Shown: positions 1 through 7,852 of the stretch, in pieces
Layout: each line of letters begins with the position of its first letter
Numbering within the stretch: the first letter of the stretch is position 1
Assembly (NCBI GenBank): GCA_029936885.1
Contig: JAPYRR010000007.1
Span: forward strand, 1-47,535
Length of the DNA: 47,535 nucleotides
Direction of reading: 5' to 3'
Source: Fidelibacterota bacterium
GTDB taxonomy: Bacteria > Fidelibacterota > Marinisomatia > Marinisomatales > UBA1611
The notes under the pieces: generated by a model
Seen by the model: the letters and a program-made list of their open reading frames with translations, nothing else
Told to the model about the DNA's origin: nothing
The model's database searches: none
Program-made: the position numbers and the translations under genes

Positions 1-441
1 ATTATTATCTCGATAAATAATGAATTCAACAGCATTTGGAGTTTTCTTCCAGTTACAATTCGCTCCGTTCTCCATATTTTTTACACTAACTTGGACTTGA
101 TCCAAGTTTGGATTCAATGTTGGATTAACATCAGAAATATTGGCCCCGCTGACAGCAAAATTCTTGGTGGCCCCATAACCGCCTTCACCATAAATATTCA
201 TGGTGTAATTACCATCAGGAATATTTCTTAATTTGAATTTTCCGCTATTTGCGGTTTCCAGTTCCACAACCTTGTTCTTATCCAAATCGTAGAGTACGAT
301 CCGGACAGGGCCAATTTTTTTACCTGCTTCGTTGAAAGTTCGCCCAGAAACGGTTACACCCTCTCCATAAACTATCGCACAAAAAAAGAATAAAATTATG
401 GGGGGAGTTACCCGGTATTTTGATTTTAATTTGATGTTCAT
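1..441 (-). CDS. Exported protein with carboxypeptidase-regulatory-like beta domain (partial, C-terminus beyond window)
   Basis: An open frame on the minus strand starts at ATG 441 and runs off the left edge without a stop (147 codons visible); the ORF track misses it because it is unterminated. The N-terminus (MNIKLKSKYR, then the hydrophobic run IILFFFCAIVYG) is a signal peptide. It is followed by VTVSGRTFNEAGKKIGPVRIVLYD and IPDGNYTMNIYGEGGYG, the usual pattern of carboxypeptidase-regulatory-like or Cna-B-type beta-sandwich modules of surface proteins. A purine-rich GAGG lies about 11 nt upstream of the ATG. The fold assignment comes from pattern recognition. The function and full length are unknown, and the protein could be a much larger surface or secreted protein. 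Confidence 0.7.
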   Translation of the reverse strand, partial: MNIKLKSKYRVTPPIILFFFCAIVYGEGVTVSGRTFNEAGKKIGPVRIVLYDLDKNKVVELETANSGKFKLRNIPDGNYTMNIYGEGGYGATKNFAVSGANISDVNPTLNPNLDQVQVSVKNMENGANCNWKKTPNAVEFIIYRDNN

Positions 442-551
442 CCCCTTTAATATCCTCGGTTAGGTTATACGCCTTTATAATAGCGGGTTAGTTTAACAGC
501 ATTCAACTCGAAAATTAAATATTCAAACAATAATAGTAAATACCTTTATCT

Positions 552-1121
552 CTATTCCTTCTCTATTTCTAACACAGCAAATTCCTGCCAAAATTGAATA
601 GAATCAGCCCATTCTTTCGAGGTGAAGTTAGCTTTTGTTCCACCTGGTTTCTCTAATTGATTTCGCATCATAGTCACTGGCCCCATTGGGATCTTTTTTA
701 TTCCTTTAGGGATAGCGTGGATACTGATTAATTCCCAATCGTCATTAGTTGAATTTTCGTTATTCTCCATTAAGACGTCATGCCTATATAGGATTAAATC
801 TAATGCAACAGTTTTCGATGGGACTCCATTCAGTACACGAGTTTGGATATAGAGATCTTCATCCACCCTTCGTTGAACTAATTTAGAAGTTAATTTCGAA
901 TGTTTATCCAATTTTATGAAGGGGCAAGCGAATTTTATAGCAAATGACTTCTCAGCATGAACAATTCGGACTCCATCTCTATATCCTTCTGAAAAATTAC
1001 CCTTTTCCATTTGTGAAAGAGCATGAGCAGCGATCGATTCAAATCCCACAGTCTCAGAATAAGTTTTTCCTGAACCTTTTACCTGACGACGAACAAAATT
1101 ATTCACTCCAACTATCATCAT
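552..1121 (-). CDS. DUF3228-like cytosolic protein of unknown function
   Basis: The gene encodes 189 aa with no signal peptide or membrane segment. The stretches YRDGV, LILYRHDVL, DDWELISIHA and PMGPVTMMRNQ, a late GGT and a C-terminal FW match my memory of the DUF3228 family, which is about this length and has no assigned activity. I could not run a profile search, so the family name is tentative. Its start overlaps the stop of the upstream hydrolase gene by four bases (1118-1121), so the two are probably translationally coupled and co-transcribed. Downstream, 110 bp of featureless AT-rich DNA separates it from the truncated exported-protein gene. No function is proposed. Confidence 0.7.
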   Translation of the reverse strand: MMIVGVNNFVRRQVKGSGKTYSETVGFESIAAHALSQMEKGNFSEGYRDGVRIVHAEKSFAIKFACPFIKLDKHSKLTSKLVQRRVDEDLYIQTRVLNGVPSKTVALDLILYRHDVLMENNENSTNDDWELISIHAIPKGIKKIPMGPVTMMRNQLEKPGGTKANFTSKEWADSIQFWQEFAVLEIEKE

Positions 1122-1843
1122 TCCTCACATAATTTATTAGAAATAAAAGAAATCGACCTATTATGCCCTAACCGTGTACCATTCCATTCCCCATCCAATT
1201 GATACAATTCACCATTCCTGATTTTAACATCCTGTGGATCATTTTCATATTTATTAAAAGCATTGTCCCGCTCATGAACAGTTTTCCATTGAATTAGTTT
1301 TGTATTTTGATTTGGTGAATATATTTCTTTTGTAAAATCACATAATTTCTGGGTTCTAGATATACCAGCCATAGGTGCTGCAATTACATGAATTGTTAAT
1401 TTTAGTTCTTCTTCCCATTTTTCTGATAGAATTGCGGAAATTAAGCCTCCATAACTATGTCCTATTACCCATAATGAATCATAATCCGTTTTTGTGGAAA
1501 AGGAAATCAAGCTATCTAATAGTTGGTTCGCGCCGCTTTCAGGGCACTGATCCCATTTCCATCTATACCAATAGAAAGGAACAGATTTACAAGTTAAATC
1601 AAGAATGGGTTGTACCCATTCTTTTCCCCGGGACCCGTATCCATGAACGAATATAATCGCAAATGATGAATCCAGACTAGAACCATATTCAATTTTATGG
1701 AAGCCCATTTCACGGTTTATTAGTAATTTTCCTGCAACATCAATGTCAACATCTGTTAAGTTATTTAACGCAATGGGCGAAGAATGAGTTGATCTACATC
1801 CAATTTCAAATAATAAAATAATTATCCATGTTGATTTTTTCAT
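1118..1843 (-). CDS. Alpha/beta hydrolase (lipase/esterase-like), probably exported
   Basis: This is a serine hydrolase of the alpha/beta fold. FVHGYG is the usual strand-3/oxyanion segment. VIGHSYGG is the GxSxG nucleophile elbow (Ser near residue 130), and LGHNRS near the C-terminus is a good candidate for the catalytic His. I prefer ATG 1843 (241 aa) over the TTG at 1873 in the track, because the protein then begins MKKSTWIIILLFEIGC, a signal peptide ending in a weak lipobox-like IGC. It is divergent from the prenol-kinase fusion at 1897 and overlaps the DUF3228-like gene by 4 nt. The substrate is unknown. A lipid or prenyl ester is possible given the neighbour, but that is inference. Confidence 0.75.
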   Translation of the reverse strand: MKKSTWIIILLFEIGCRSTHSSPIALNNLTDVDIDVAGKLLINREMGFHKIEYGSSLDSSFAIIFVHGYGSRGKEWVQPILDLTCKSVPFYWYRWKWDQCPESGANQLLDSLISFSTKTDYDSLWVIGHSYGGLISAILSEKWEEELKLTIHVIAAPMAGISRTQKLCDFTKEIYSPNQNTKLIQWKTVHERDNAFNKYENDPQDVKIRNGELYQLDGEWNGTRLGHNRSISFISNKLCEE

Positions 1844-1862
1844 GATAAAATTTACATTCTGT

Positions 1863-1891
1863 TTGAGAACCAATTAAGTCACATTTAACTT
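1863..1891 (+). promoter_or_regulatory. Weak candidate promoter for the prenol-kinase fusion gene
   Basis: TTGAGA and TAACTT are separated by 17 nt in the 53-bp divergent intergenic region. The predicted transcription start would fall almost at the ATG, giving a leaderless or near-leaderless message. The hexamers are only approximate in an AT-rich region, so this could easily be chance. Confidence 0.2.
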
Positions 1892-1896
1892 TAAGA

Positions 1897-3390
1897 ATGA
1901 TATTTCCAATTTGGATTCCCTTTCATAACGAATGGTGGACATTTTCTACATTCCTTTTTATAATTCTCGGATTTGTAGGGTTTAGTGATCTCTCACTCAA
2001 AAAAGGATGGATTTCTCCAGAAGCGAACCGTAAATGGGTCCATTGCCTGGTTGGATTATCTGTAGCAATATCTCCCCTAATTTTTTCTACAAATCTTCAG
2101 CCAATAGCTTTATCATTCATATTTATTATTTTAAATACAGTCGCTATTAAAAAAGAAATATTCAAAGGTATTCACAGTCAAAGTAGAATTACCTACGGAA
2201 CAGTGCTTTTCCCTTTTGCTTATTTAATCCTAGTACTTACATTTTGGACATACCCCGAATTCCTGATTATTTCATTACTTATTTTAGCTATATCGGATCC
2301 GTTGGCTACTCAAGTTGGACAAGACACACCCAAACAATCAAAATTTAAAATATGGGAAGATGAAAAATCATTTAAAGGATCCATAGCATTCTTTACCAGC
2401 TCATTCATTATAATCTATTTGAGTACTCACTTTCTGTTTGATTATTCTTTTATTTATCTTTTTGGAATTTCTCTTTTTACCGCTTCGGGTGCCACGATTG
2501 CTGAAGCAACAAGTTGTAAAGGCACGGACAATGTATCGATCCCCATTGTGAGCATCCTATTTTTGATTGGGTTTCAAGACAATTTCATTATCAATAGTGA
2601 TTTGCAATCTCAAATCGCTTTTAACATCTATTGTATAAGTTTAGTAATTATCATTTTTTCAATTGCTTATAAATTTAAATCTCTCAGCTTGAGCGGCTAT
2701 TTTGGCGGATTAATTATGGGAATAATAATTATATTATTCGGTGGGTGGTTTTATTTATATCCAATTTGTGTATTTTTCATCCTTTCTTCTATTTTAAGTA
2801 AAATAGTAAAAAAGACATCAAGTTTTAAAACAAAAGAGGCTAATCGAGATATCATACAGGTTTATTCAAATGGTGGAATCGGTTTGATTATTTGCATTTT
2901 TGATTATTTTTCAGATCCAAATTTATATATAATCCCAATATATTTAGCTTCAATTGCAGCTGCCACAGCAGATACGTGGGGAACGGAATTTGGTAAATAT
3001 TCTAAAAAGCGACCTGTCTCCATTTATAATTTCAAAACTATTGACCATGGCATGTCAGGTGGAATTACACTAATTGGGTCAATTGGTTCACTATTAGGTG
3101 CTAGTGTAATAGCGTTTGCTGTTTGGCTTTTTTCTCCAATATCTAATAGTATCCTATTCGCTATTATATTTATAGGTTTTTTGGCCTCTCTTTTTGATTC
3201 ATTACTTGGTGCAACTGTCCAAGCAAAATATGAGACTCAATTTGGAGAGATTATTGAAATTCAAGAAAATGGAGCCACCTTAATTTCAGGCTATAAATGG
3301 CTAAACAATGATATGGTAAATTTGTTGAATACCGCATTCGCACCCATTCTAATGGTTCTGTACTTAATTTTATTCAATACTCCATTATAA
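1897..3390 (+). CDS. Fused VTE5-like prenol (phytol/dolichol-type) kinase and VTE6/DUF92-like prenyl-phosphate kinase, membrane protein
   Basis: A 497-aa polytopic membrane protein with two recognisable halves. Residues about 1-225 carry the dolichol/phytol-kinase pattern: RKWVH (45-49), ISDPLA (132-137), KSFKGS (157-162), AEA (202-204) and DNVSIP (211-216). Residues about 255-497 carry the DUF92/TMEM19 pattern: GGLIMG near 270, ATADTWGTE (356-364), HGMSGG (384-389) and DSLLGATVQ (434-442). In plants VTE5 phosphorylates phytol and the DUF92 protein VTE6 phosphorylates phytyl-phosphate. A fusion would therefore convert a free isoprenoid alcohol to its diphosphate in two steps at the membrane, feeding quinone or lipid prenylation. 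The domains are seen in the sequence; the natural substrate (phytol, geranylgeraniol or farnesol) is not known. It converges on the DUF350 gene across a shared terminator. Confidence 0.78.
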   Translation: MIFPIWIPFHNEWWTFSTFLFIILGFVGFSDLSLKKGWISPEANRKWVHCLVGLSVAISPLIFSTNLQPIALSFIFIILNTVAIKKEIFKGIHSQSRITYGTVLFPFAYLILVLTFWTYPEFLIISLLILAISDPLATQVGQDTPKQSKFKIWEDEKSFKGSIAFFTSSFIIIYLSTHFLFDYSFIYLFGISLFTASGATIAEATSCKGTDNVSIPIVSILFLIGFQDNFIINSDLQSQIAFNIYCISLVIIIFSIAYKFKSLSLSGYFGGLIMGIIIILFGGWFYLYPICVFFILSSILSKIVKKTSSFKTKEANRDIIQVYSNGGIGLIICIFDYFSDPNLYIIPIYLASIAAATADTWGTEFGKYSKKRPVSIYNFKTIDHGMSGGITLIGSIGSLLGASVIAFAVWLFSPISNSILFAIIFIGFLASLFDSLLGATVQAKYETQFGEIIEIQENGATLISGYKWLNNDMVNLLNTAFAPILMVLYLILFNTPL

Positions 3391-3417
3391 ATAAATCACT
3401 GATCTTAATAAATGAAA

Positions 3418-3451
3418 AAGCCTCCCCAAAAACTGGGAAGGCTTATTTTTT
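3418..3451. terminator. Bidirectional intrinsic terminator
   Basis: The arms AAGCCTCCC and GGGAAGGCTT pair with one bulged A around a 7-8 nt loop (3418-3444). They are followed on the plus strand by ATTTTTT. On the minus strand the hairpin is followed by TTTTTCA. It sits between the convergent genes 1897-3390 (+) and 3471-3707 (-), where a two-way terminator is expected. Confidence 0.85.
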
Positions 3452-3470
3452 AAGGGAATGTTAAAGTGAT

Positions 3471-3707
3471 TTAGATCACTTTATGGACAAGTAATCCAAC
3501 CATGACGATCAGAGAAACAAAGATCAAGGCAACACCCATATTCCCTTTTTTAATCTCTTCCCATTCATCAATTTCTGTGGATAGCATGTCAAAAACCTTT
3601 AACGCAATTCCGATGCCAAAAGCAAAGCCCACCGCCGCAGTAATAGACCACCCAACAGCGCGGGCGTATTGTGTTAAAATTCCCATAAGTGAATTAGGAT
3701 CAGGCAT
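3471..3707 (-). CDS. DUF350-family small membrane protein
   Basis: The gene encodes 78 aa with two hydrophobic segments (about residues 17-39 and 58-76) separated by DEWEEIKKGNMGVAL. The E-x-x-K-GN-x-x-A(A/V) pattern before the second segment is typical of DUF350/YjfL-like inner-membrane proteins, whose role is unknown. A good Shine-Dalgarno AGGAG sits 7-8 nt before the ATG and overlaps the end of the upstream gene, ten bases away. It is the last gene of the minus-strand run hutI - exported protein - DUF350, just before the bidirectional terminator. Assignment is by motif only. Confidence 0.75.
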   Translation of the reverse strand: MPDPNSLMGILTQYARAVGWSITAAVGFAFGIGIALKVFDMLSTEIDEWEEIKKGNMGVALIFVSLIVMVGLLVHKVI

Positions 3708-3717
3708 AGTAAACTCC

Positions 3718-4152
3718 TTATTGTATTTCCATTTTTATTTTTTGCATGAAATCGGATGAATCCATTGTTCCATTGGCTAGGTCAATGGCCATTTGCTTCG
3801 AACATGTGGCTATAAACATATTGGTTTCACCCTTTGATATTGGAACTGCAACATTAACCACCACAGTTTCCGGTGTATAAGCATTTGATTTACCCATTTG
3901 AATTTGATGCTCAATTGCTTGTCCTGCCGCAGCAAAACCGATAAGCATTACCATTTCAAAATTATTCCGTCCACTCTCAAGTTCAATTGAAAATTCGTTC
4001 TCTCCAAGGGAATAATTGGATGATTCGACAGTAATACGGTAAGATTGACAAACTGTTTTAACTTTCTTTTTAAAAGCATAATTGCCTAAAAGACCGTCTG
4101 TACCGACCAAAAGCGCGAAAAGCGCAATAAATAGAATTCGTGTTGATTGCAT
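3718..4152 (-). CDS. Small exported or membrane-anchored protein of unknown function
   Basis: I do not recognise this protein. The track starts at GTG 4194. I prefer ATG 4152 (144 aa) because it places a signal-like segment, MQSTRILFIALFALLVGTDGLLG, at the N-terminus. A hydrophobic stretch, FEMVMLIGFAAAGQAI, follows mid-protein. Two cysteines (in TVCQSY and ATCSKQ) could pair if the protein is exported. The motif TPETVVVNVAVPISKGETN suggests a beta-rich domain. Neither start has a strong ribosome-binding site. It lies between hutI (10-52 nt upstream, depending on start) and the DUF350 gene (10 nt downstream), so all three are likely one transcript. Confidence 0.65.
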   Translation of the reverse strand: MQSTRILFIALFALLVGTDGLLGNYAFKKKVKTVCQSYRITVESSNYSLGENEFSIELESGRNNFEMVMLIGFAAAGQAIEHQIQMGKSNAYTPETVVVNVAVPISKGETNMFIATCSKQMAIDLANGTMDSSDFMQKIKMEIQ

Positions 4153-4203
4153 CGTTCTGTTCAAAATGTTCGGCGGGATTTTACACCACCTCACGACGGA
4201 GAA

Positions 4204-5412
4204 TCAAGGAGTAAATAGGATTTCTCCATTTTTAATGACAGTTTGAATAGGATGGTCAGAAACGAGATAAGGAATCTGTAATGTACGCTCAATATCCCAA
4301 ACAACTATATCTGCTTTTTTCCCAATTTCGATGGATCCAATTGTGTTATGTAATAGCAAAGATTTAGCAGACGTGATTGTGGCTGCTTTGATGGCATCCA
4401 AGACGGGGATCTTCATATAAATACAAGACAAAGATAAAATAAAGGGCATGGATTGGATATGGCAACTTCCAGGATTAAAGTCAGTGGCTAACGCAACATC
4501 TACACCAGCATCCTTCAATTTTTGATAGGGCGCATATCCGGTTTTCCCCAAAAAGAAAGTAGTTCCGGGTAGTAAAGTTGCAATCACGTCATTTTTAGCC
4601 AATTCTTGGATACCCTCATCGCTCACAGCCATTAAATGATCAGCGGAGATGGAACCGCACTCTCCTCCTAATTTTCCTGCACCAGAATCTTCAAATTCGT
4701 CAGCATGAATCCTTGGTATCAAACCATGATTATTCCCCGCATTGAGTATGCGTCGAGTCTGTTCAACCGTGAAGTAACCATTCTCACAAAATACATCATT
4801 GAACTTGGCGATGCCTTGATCAGAGACAGCCGGAATCATTTCTTCACAAATCAAATCTACATATCCATCATGATTATTCATGAATTCCTTAGGGAAAGCA
4901 TGCCCTCCCATAAATGTTGGAATCATGTCAATATGATGAAGCTTACTTACTTCATCAATCACTTTAAGTGATTTCAATTCGGACTCTAAATTTAAACCAT
5001 ATCCGCTTTTGCATTCTACTGTTGTTGTACCTAGTTTTAGGAAGCGGTCCATTCGGCTTTTAACCAGTGAAATAAGGTCTGATTCGGATGCATCTCTTAC
5101 CCCTTGGATACTATTTACAATCCCACCGCCTGCTTCAGAAATTTCTTCATAGCTTGCACCTTGAAGCCGCATAGCAAACTCATCTTCCCGCCCATCTAAA
5201 AAGACTGGATGCGTATGGGGATCCACAAATCCCGGTGTAACGAGTTTTTGTTTACAATCAAATATTTTGTCAGCATCACCGAGCTTCTGCCCCACTTCTG
5301 TGATTTGATTTCCTTCAATGACTATTTCAACATTTTCGAGAATGGCCATGTCATTCATTTCTGAATTAAAAGTAGCTAATTGACCGATATTGGTGAGTTT
5401 TAATGAATACAA
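4204..5412 (-). CDS. hutI: Imidazolonepropionase (histidine degradation)
   Basis: HutI hydrolyses 4-imidazolone-5-propanoate to N-formimino-L-glutamate, the third step of histidine catabolism in the cytosol. The 402 aa match the family length. VDPHTHPVF (metal ligands His66 and His68), FMGGHAFP, HADEFEDSG, SADHLMAVS and LATDFNPGSCH are the amidohydrolase-superfamily metal and substrate motifs. The start at 5412 is TTG without a visible Shine-Dalgarno. The first ATG (Met19) would delete the first beta strand (YSLKLTNIGQLATF), so TTG is kept. It lies 27 nt downstream of vapC rather than next to hutU, and is followed closely by two small genes. Confidence 0.95.
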   Translation of the reverse strand: MYSLKLTNIGQLATFNSEMNDMAILENVEIVIEGNQITEVGQKLGDADKIFDCKQKLVTPGFVDPHTHPVFLDGREDEFAMRLQGASYEEISEAGGGIVNSIQGVRDASESDLISLVKSRMDRFLKLGTTTVECKSGYGLNLESELKSLKVIDEVSKLHHIDMIPTFMGGHAFPKEFMNNHDGYVDLICEEMIPAVSDQGIAKFNDVFCENGYFTVEQTRRILNAGNNHGLIPRIHADEFEDSGAGKLGGECGSISADHLMAVSDEGIQELAKNDVIATLLPGTTFFLGKTGYAPYQKLKDAGVDVALATDFNPGSCHIQSMPFILSLSCIYMKIPVLDAIKAATITSAKSLLLHNTIGSIEIGKKADIVVWDIERTLQIPYLVSDHPIQTVIKNGEILFTP

Positions 5413-5439
5413 AATTATTATTTTTTAAAATGAAAAGAT

Positions 5440-5814
5440 TTACGAATATCTTTCATCATAATGCAAAATGGAACTTAATTTTTTGTCGAAAGTCCACAAT
5501 TGACATCCTCTTTCTCGTGCATACAAAAGAATAGAACAGTCAATTAGCCCTACCCCTTTATTAAACCATTGGTTTTTTCCCGATTGCAATCCCGCTGAAA
5601 AGAAACTTCCATCTGTGGTGAATTTTGGCAAATTAAACCAATAATTCGAAACTATGTCCCGTTCCCTATTATTCTTAACACCTTGAAGCAATTCACCAAA
5701 AACGGGTTCAAATGCAAGAATTTCATTTTTTTCGAGTAGAGATTTCAGTTTCGGGTAAATGGATGAATTCCCTCTTAAGAATTCTATCCAAACCGATGTA
5801 TCAACAACTATCAA
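5440..5814 (-). CDS. vapC: PIN-domain ribonuclease toxin, VapC type
   Basis: The 124 aa have the PIN fold's acidic residues in their standard places: Asp5 in VDTSVWIEFLRG, Glu41 in FGELLQG, Asp92 in LIDCSILLYAR and Asp110 in LWTFDKKL. All four Mg-binding carboxylates are intact, so it should be an active endoribonuclease; VapC toxins usually cut initiator tRNA or rRNA. The start is TTG, overlapping the antitoxin stop as TTGA (4 nt), which couples toxin synthesis to the antitoxin. hutI follows 27 nt downstream, so the toxin transcript may read through into hutI. The family call is firm. The target is unknown. Confidence 0.88.
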   Translation of the reverse strand: MIVVDTSVWIEFLRGNSSIYPKLKSLLEKNEILAFEPVFGELLQGVKNNRERDIVSNYWFNLPKFTTDGSFFSAGLQSGKNQWFNKGVGLIDCSILLYARERGCQLWTFDKKLSSILHYDERYS

Positions 5815-6023
5815 GTTCGATTGGTTTTGCGAACTGATTCTGAACTAAACCCGGATTTAAATTCTAAAGGCTTTTCAGCAATTTGTAAATTTAATTCTTT
5901 GACTTTTTGATGGGCAACCCATTCAGACAAAGCTTTTATTAAGGATTCTGTAATATTTTTCCCTTGGGTCAAGTCTTTTACTTCGGAAACAAGTTTATCA
6001 GGTATTAATGCAGTAACTTTCAT
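5811..6023 (-). CDS. vapB: VapB-type antitoxin
   Basis: The gene encodes 70 aa. The N-terminal MKVTALIPDKLVSEVKDLTQGKNITESLIKALSEW has the short beta strand plus two helices of a ribbon-helix-helix DNA-binding domain. The basic, polar C-terminal tail (EKPLEFKSGFSSESVRKTNRT) is the kind of disordered segment that wraps the toxin active site. It precedes and overlaps vapC by 4 nt, the usual antitoxin-first order. A perfect 7-bp inverted repeat lies only 9-27 bp upstream of the ATG and is a natural autoregulatory operator. No Shine-Dalgarno is visible, so the message may be leaderless. Confidence 0.82.
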   Translation of the reverse strand: MKVTALIPDKLVSEVKDLTQGKNITESLIKALSEWVAHQKVKELNLQIAEKPLEFKSGFSSESVRKTNRT

Positions 6024-6031
6024 GGCGAAAT

Positions 6032-6050
6032 ATACGATGGCTAATCGTAT
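6032..6050. promoter_or_regulatory. Candidate VapB/VapBC operator (7-bp perfect inverted repeat)
   Basis: ATACGAT-GGCTA-ATCGTAT is a perfect 7+7 bp inverted repeat with a 5-bp spacer, just upstream of the antitoxin start. On the minus strand it lies within TTGTAA-N16-TATATT, a plausible overlapping promoter. Type II antitoxins with ribbon-helix-helix domains commonly bind such palindromes to repress their own operon. The repeat is seen directly; binding is inferred. Confidence 0.55.
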
Positions 6051-6199
6051 TACAAAAGTCTATTTTAATTTTTCCCCAAATGACCTTAAAAGATAGTTTG
6101 CTTATAAATAATAATTGTCTATTCCAGAATGCGAATTATAGAAACTTCTATCTGATAATTTTCATCATAAGTCATTTAACTGAAATCCTACATCTAGCC

Positions 6200-7852
6200 C
6201 TATTTCATCATTGGAATATCAACATCCCATTTTTTAGCATTTTCGATTGCATCTTCATACCCGGCGTCCGCATGACGATAAATCCCCATTCCAGGATCAT
6301 TTGTTAATACTGATTTGAGACGGGAATCCATTTCCTCTGTTCCGTCGGCGACAATGACTTGTCCTGCATGAAGCGAATACCCCATACCAACACCACCACC
6401 ATGATGAAAAGAAACCCAAGTTGCACCACCAGCGATATTAACCATAGCATTGAGCAAAGGCCAATCTGCCACAGCATCTGTGCCGTCCTTCATTGCTTCA
6501 GTTTCCCGATTTGGGGATGCTACAGAGCCACAATCCAGATGATCTCGGCCAATGACGATTGGAGCAGATAATTCACCATTTCTAACCATTTCATTTAACG
6601 CCAATCCAAACTTAGCTCGGTCGCCATAACCCAGCCAACAAATCCGAGAGGGTAATCCTTGAAACCGCACCTGTTCTTGCGCCATTTTGATCCAACGACA
6701 TAATGCTTCATCTTCAGGGAACATATCTAATATTTTCTTATCTGTTTTATAAATATCTTCAGGATCACCCGAGAGTGCCACCCACCGAAATGGCCCCTTT
6801 CCTTCGCAAAAGAGTGGACGAATATAGGCGGGAACGAATCCAGGAAAATCAAAAGCATTCTCCACACCAGCTTTAACAGCTTGGGCACGGATATTATTCC
6901 CGTAATCAAATACGATGGATCCTAAATCTTTTAAATCCAACATGCCTTGAACGTGTTCGCCCATTGAGCGAATGGATTCTTTAACATATTTTTTTGGGTC
7001 AGAATCACGAAGCGTATTGGCCTCATCAAAAGTATAATTATTCGGTAAATAGCCCACTAATTCATCATGAGCGGACGTTTGGTCTGTCACCAGATCAGGG
7101 ATAATACCACGCTTGGCAAATTCCGGTACCAAATCGGCTGCATTACCCTGTAACCCAATAGATAAAGGGGTATTGGCATTCATGGCTTCATGAGCCCATT
7201 CTACAGCTTCATCAAGACTTTCTGTGGATTTATCTAAATATTTTGTTTCAAGTCTTCTTTGTATTCGCCACGGATCAATTTCAATCGTAATGGAAACGCC
7301 TCCAGCCATTGAAACAGCCAAAGGTTGAGCGCCACCCATTCCACCGAGTCCTGCTGTTAAAATAAGTTTCCCTGCCAGGGAATCGGCATTCCAATGGGTT
7401 TTAGCTGCAGCAATAAATGTTTCGTATGTCCCTTGAAGAATGCCCTGCGTTCCGATGTAGATCCAGCTTCCCGCAGTCATTTGGCCATACATCATGAGAC
7501 CCTGTTTATCTAGCTTATTAAAATGATCCCAATTAGCCCAGTTGGGAACAAGATTGGAATTAGCGATCAATACACGGGGCGATGTGGTGTGCGTTTTGGC
7601 TACTCCTACCGGTTTCCCGGATTGGACTAACAAAGTTTCGTCGGGCTCCAATCTTTTCAATGTTTCCAGGATGGCATCGTAACATTCCCAATTACGCGCA
7701 GCTTTCCCTTTTCCGCCATATACAATCAGTTCATCTGGCACTTCCGCCACATCCGGATCCAGATTATGTTGGATCATGCGATAGGCAGCTTCGATTTGCC
7801 AATTCTTGCAAGAAAGTTCTGTACCGGTTGGGGGATGAATGGTTCGAGGCAA
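6200..7852 (-). CDS. hutU: Urocanate hydratase (urocanase)
   Basis: HutU adds water to urocanate to form 4-imidazolone-5-propanoate, using tightly bound NAD+ as an electrophile; the product is the substrate of HutI. The 550 aa fit the family. [18 protein letters not shown] is the dinucleotide-binding glycine-rich stretch, [10 protein letters not shown] contains the catalytic-region cysteine, and [16 protein letters not shown] with [14 protein letters not shown] are urocanase signatures. The start is TTG at 7852 with GGAG 6-7 nt upstream; the first ATG (Met26) would remove conserved sequence. A 15-bp inverted repeat lies just before the start. hutH and hutG are not in the window, and vapBC separates hutU from hutI. 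Confidence 0.96.
   Translation of the reverse strand: MPRTIHPPTGTELSCKNWQIEAAYRMIQHNLDPDVAEVPDELIVYGGKGKAARNWECYDAILETLKRLEPDETLLVQSGKPVGVAKTHTTSPRVLIANSNLVPNWANWDHFNKLDKQGLMMYGQMTAGSWIYIGTQGILQGTYETFIAAAKTHWNADSLAGKLILTAGLGGMGGAQPLAVSMAGGVSITIEIDPWRIQRRLETKYLDKSTESLDEAVEWAHEAMNANTPLSIGLQGNAADLVPEFAKRGIIPDLVTDQTSAHDELVGYLPNNYTFDEANTLRDSDPKKYVKESIRSMGEHVQGMLDLKDLGSIVFDYGNNIRAQAVKAGVENAFDFPGFVPAYIRPLFCEGKGPFRWVALSGDPEDIYKTDKKILDMFPEDEALCRWIKMAQEQVRFQGLPSRICWLGYGDRAKFGLALNEMVRNGELSAPIVIGRDHLDCGSVASPNRETEAMKDGTDAVADWPLLNAMVNIAGGATWVSFHHGGGVGMGYSLHAGQVIVADGTEEMDSRLKSVLTNDPGMGIYRHADAGYEDAIENAKKWDVDIPMMK

Noticed and set aside
944-1656. Plus-strand ORFs 944-1132 and 1375-1656
   Set aside because: They lie antisense inside the DUF3228-like and hydrolase genes, have no domain or ribosome-binding site, and read as shadows.
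6138-6151. ATAGAA-AC-TTCTAT inverted repeat downstream of hutU
   Set aside because: The 2-nt loop, lack of GC pairs and absence of a T-tract on the minus strand make it neither a terminator nor a convincing operator.
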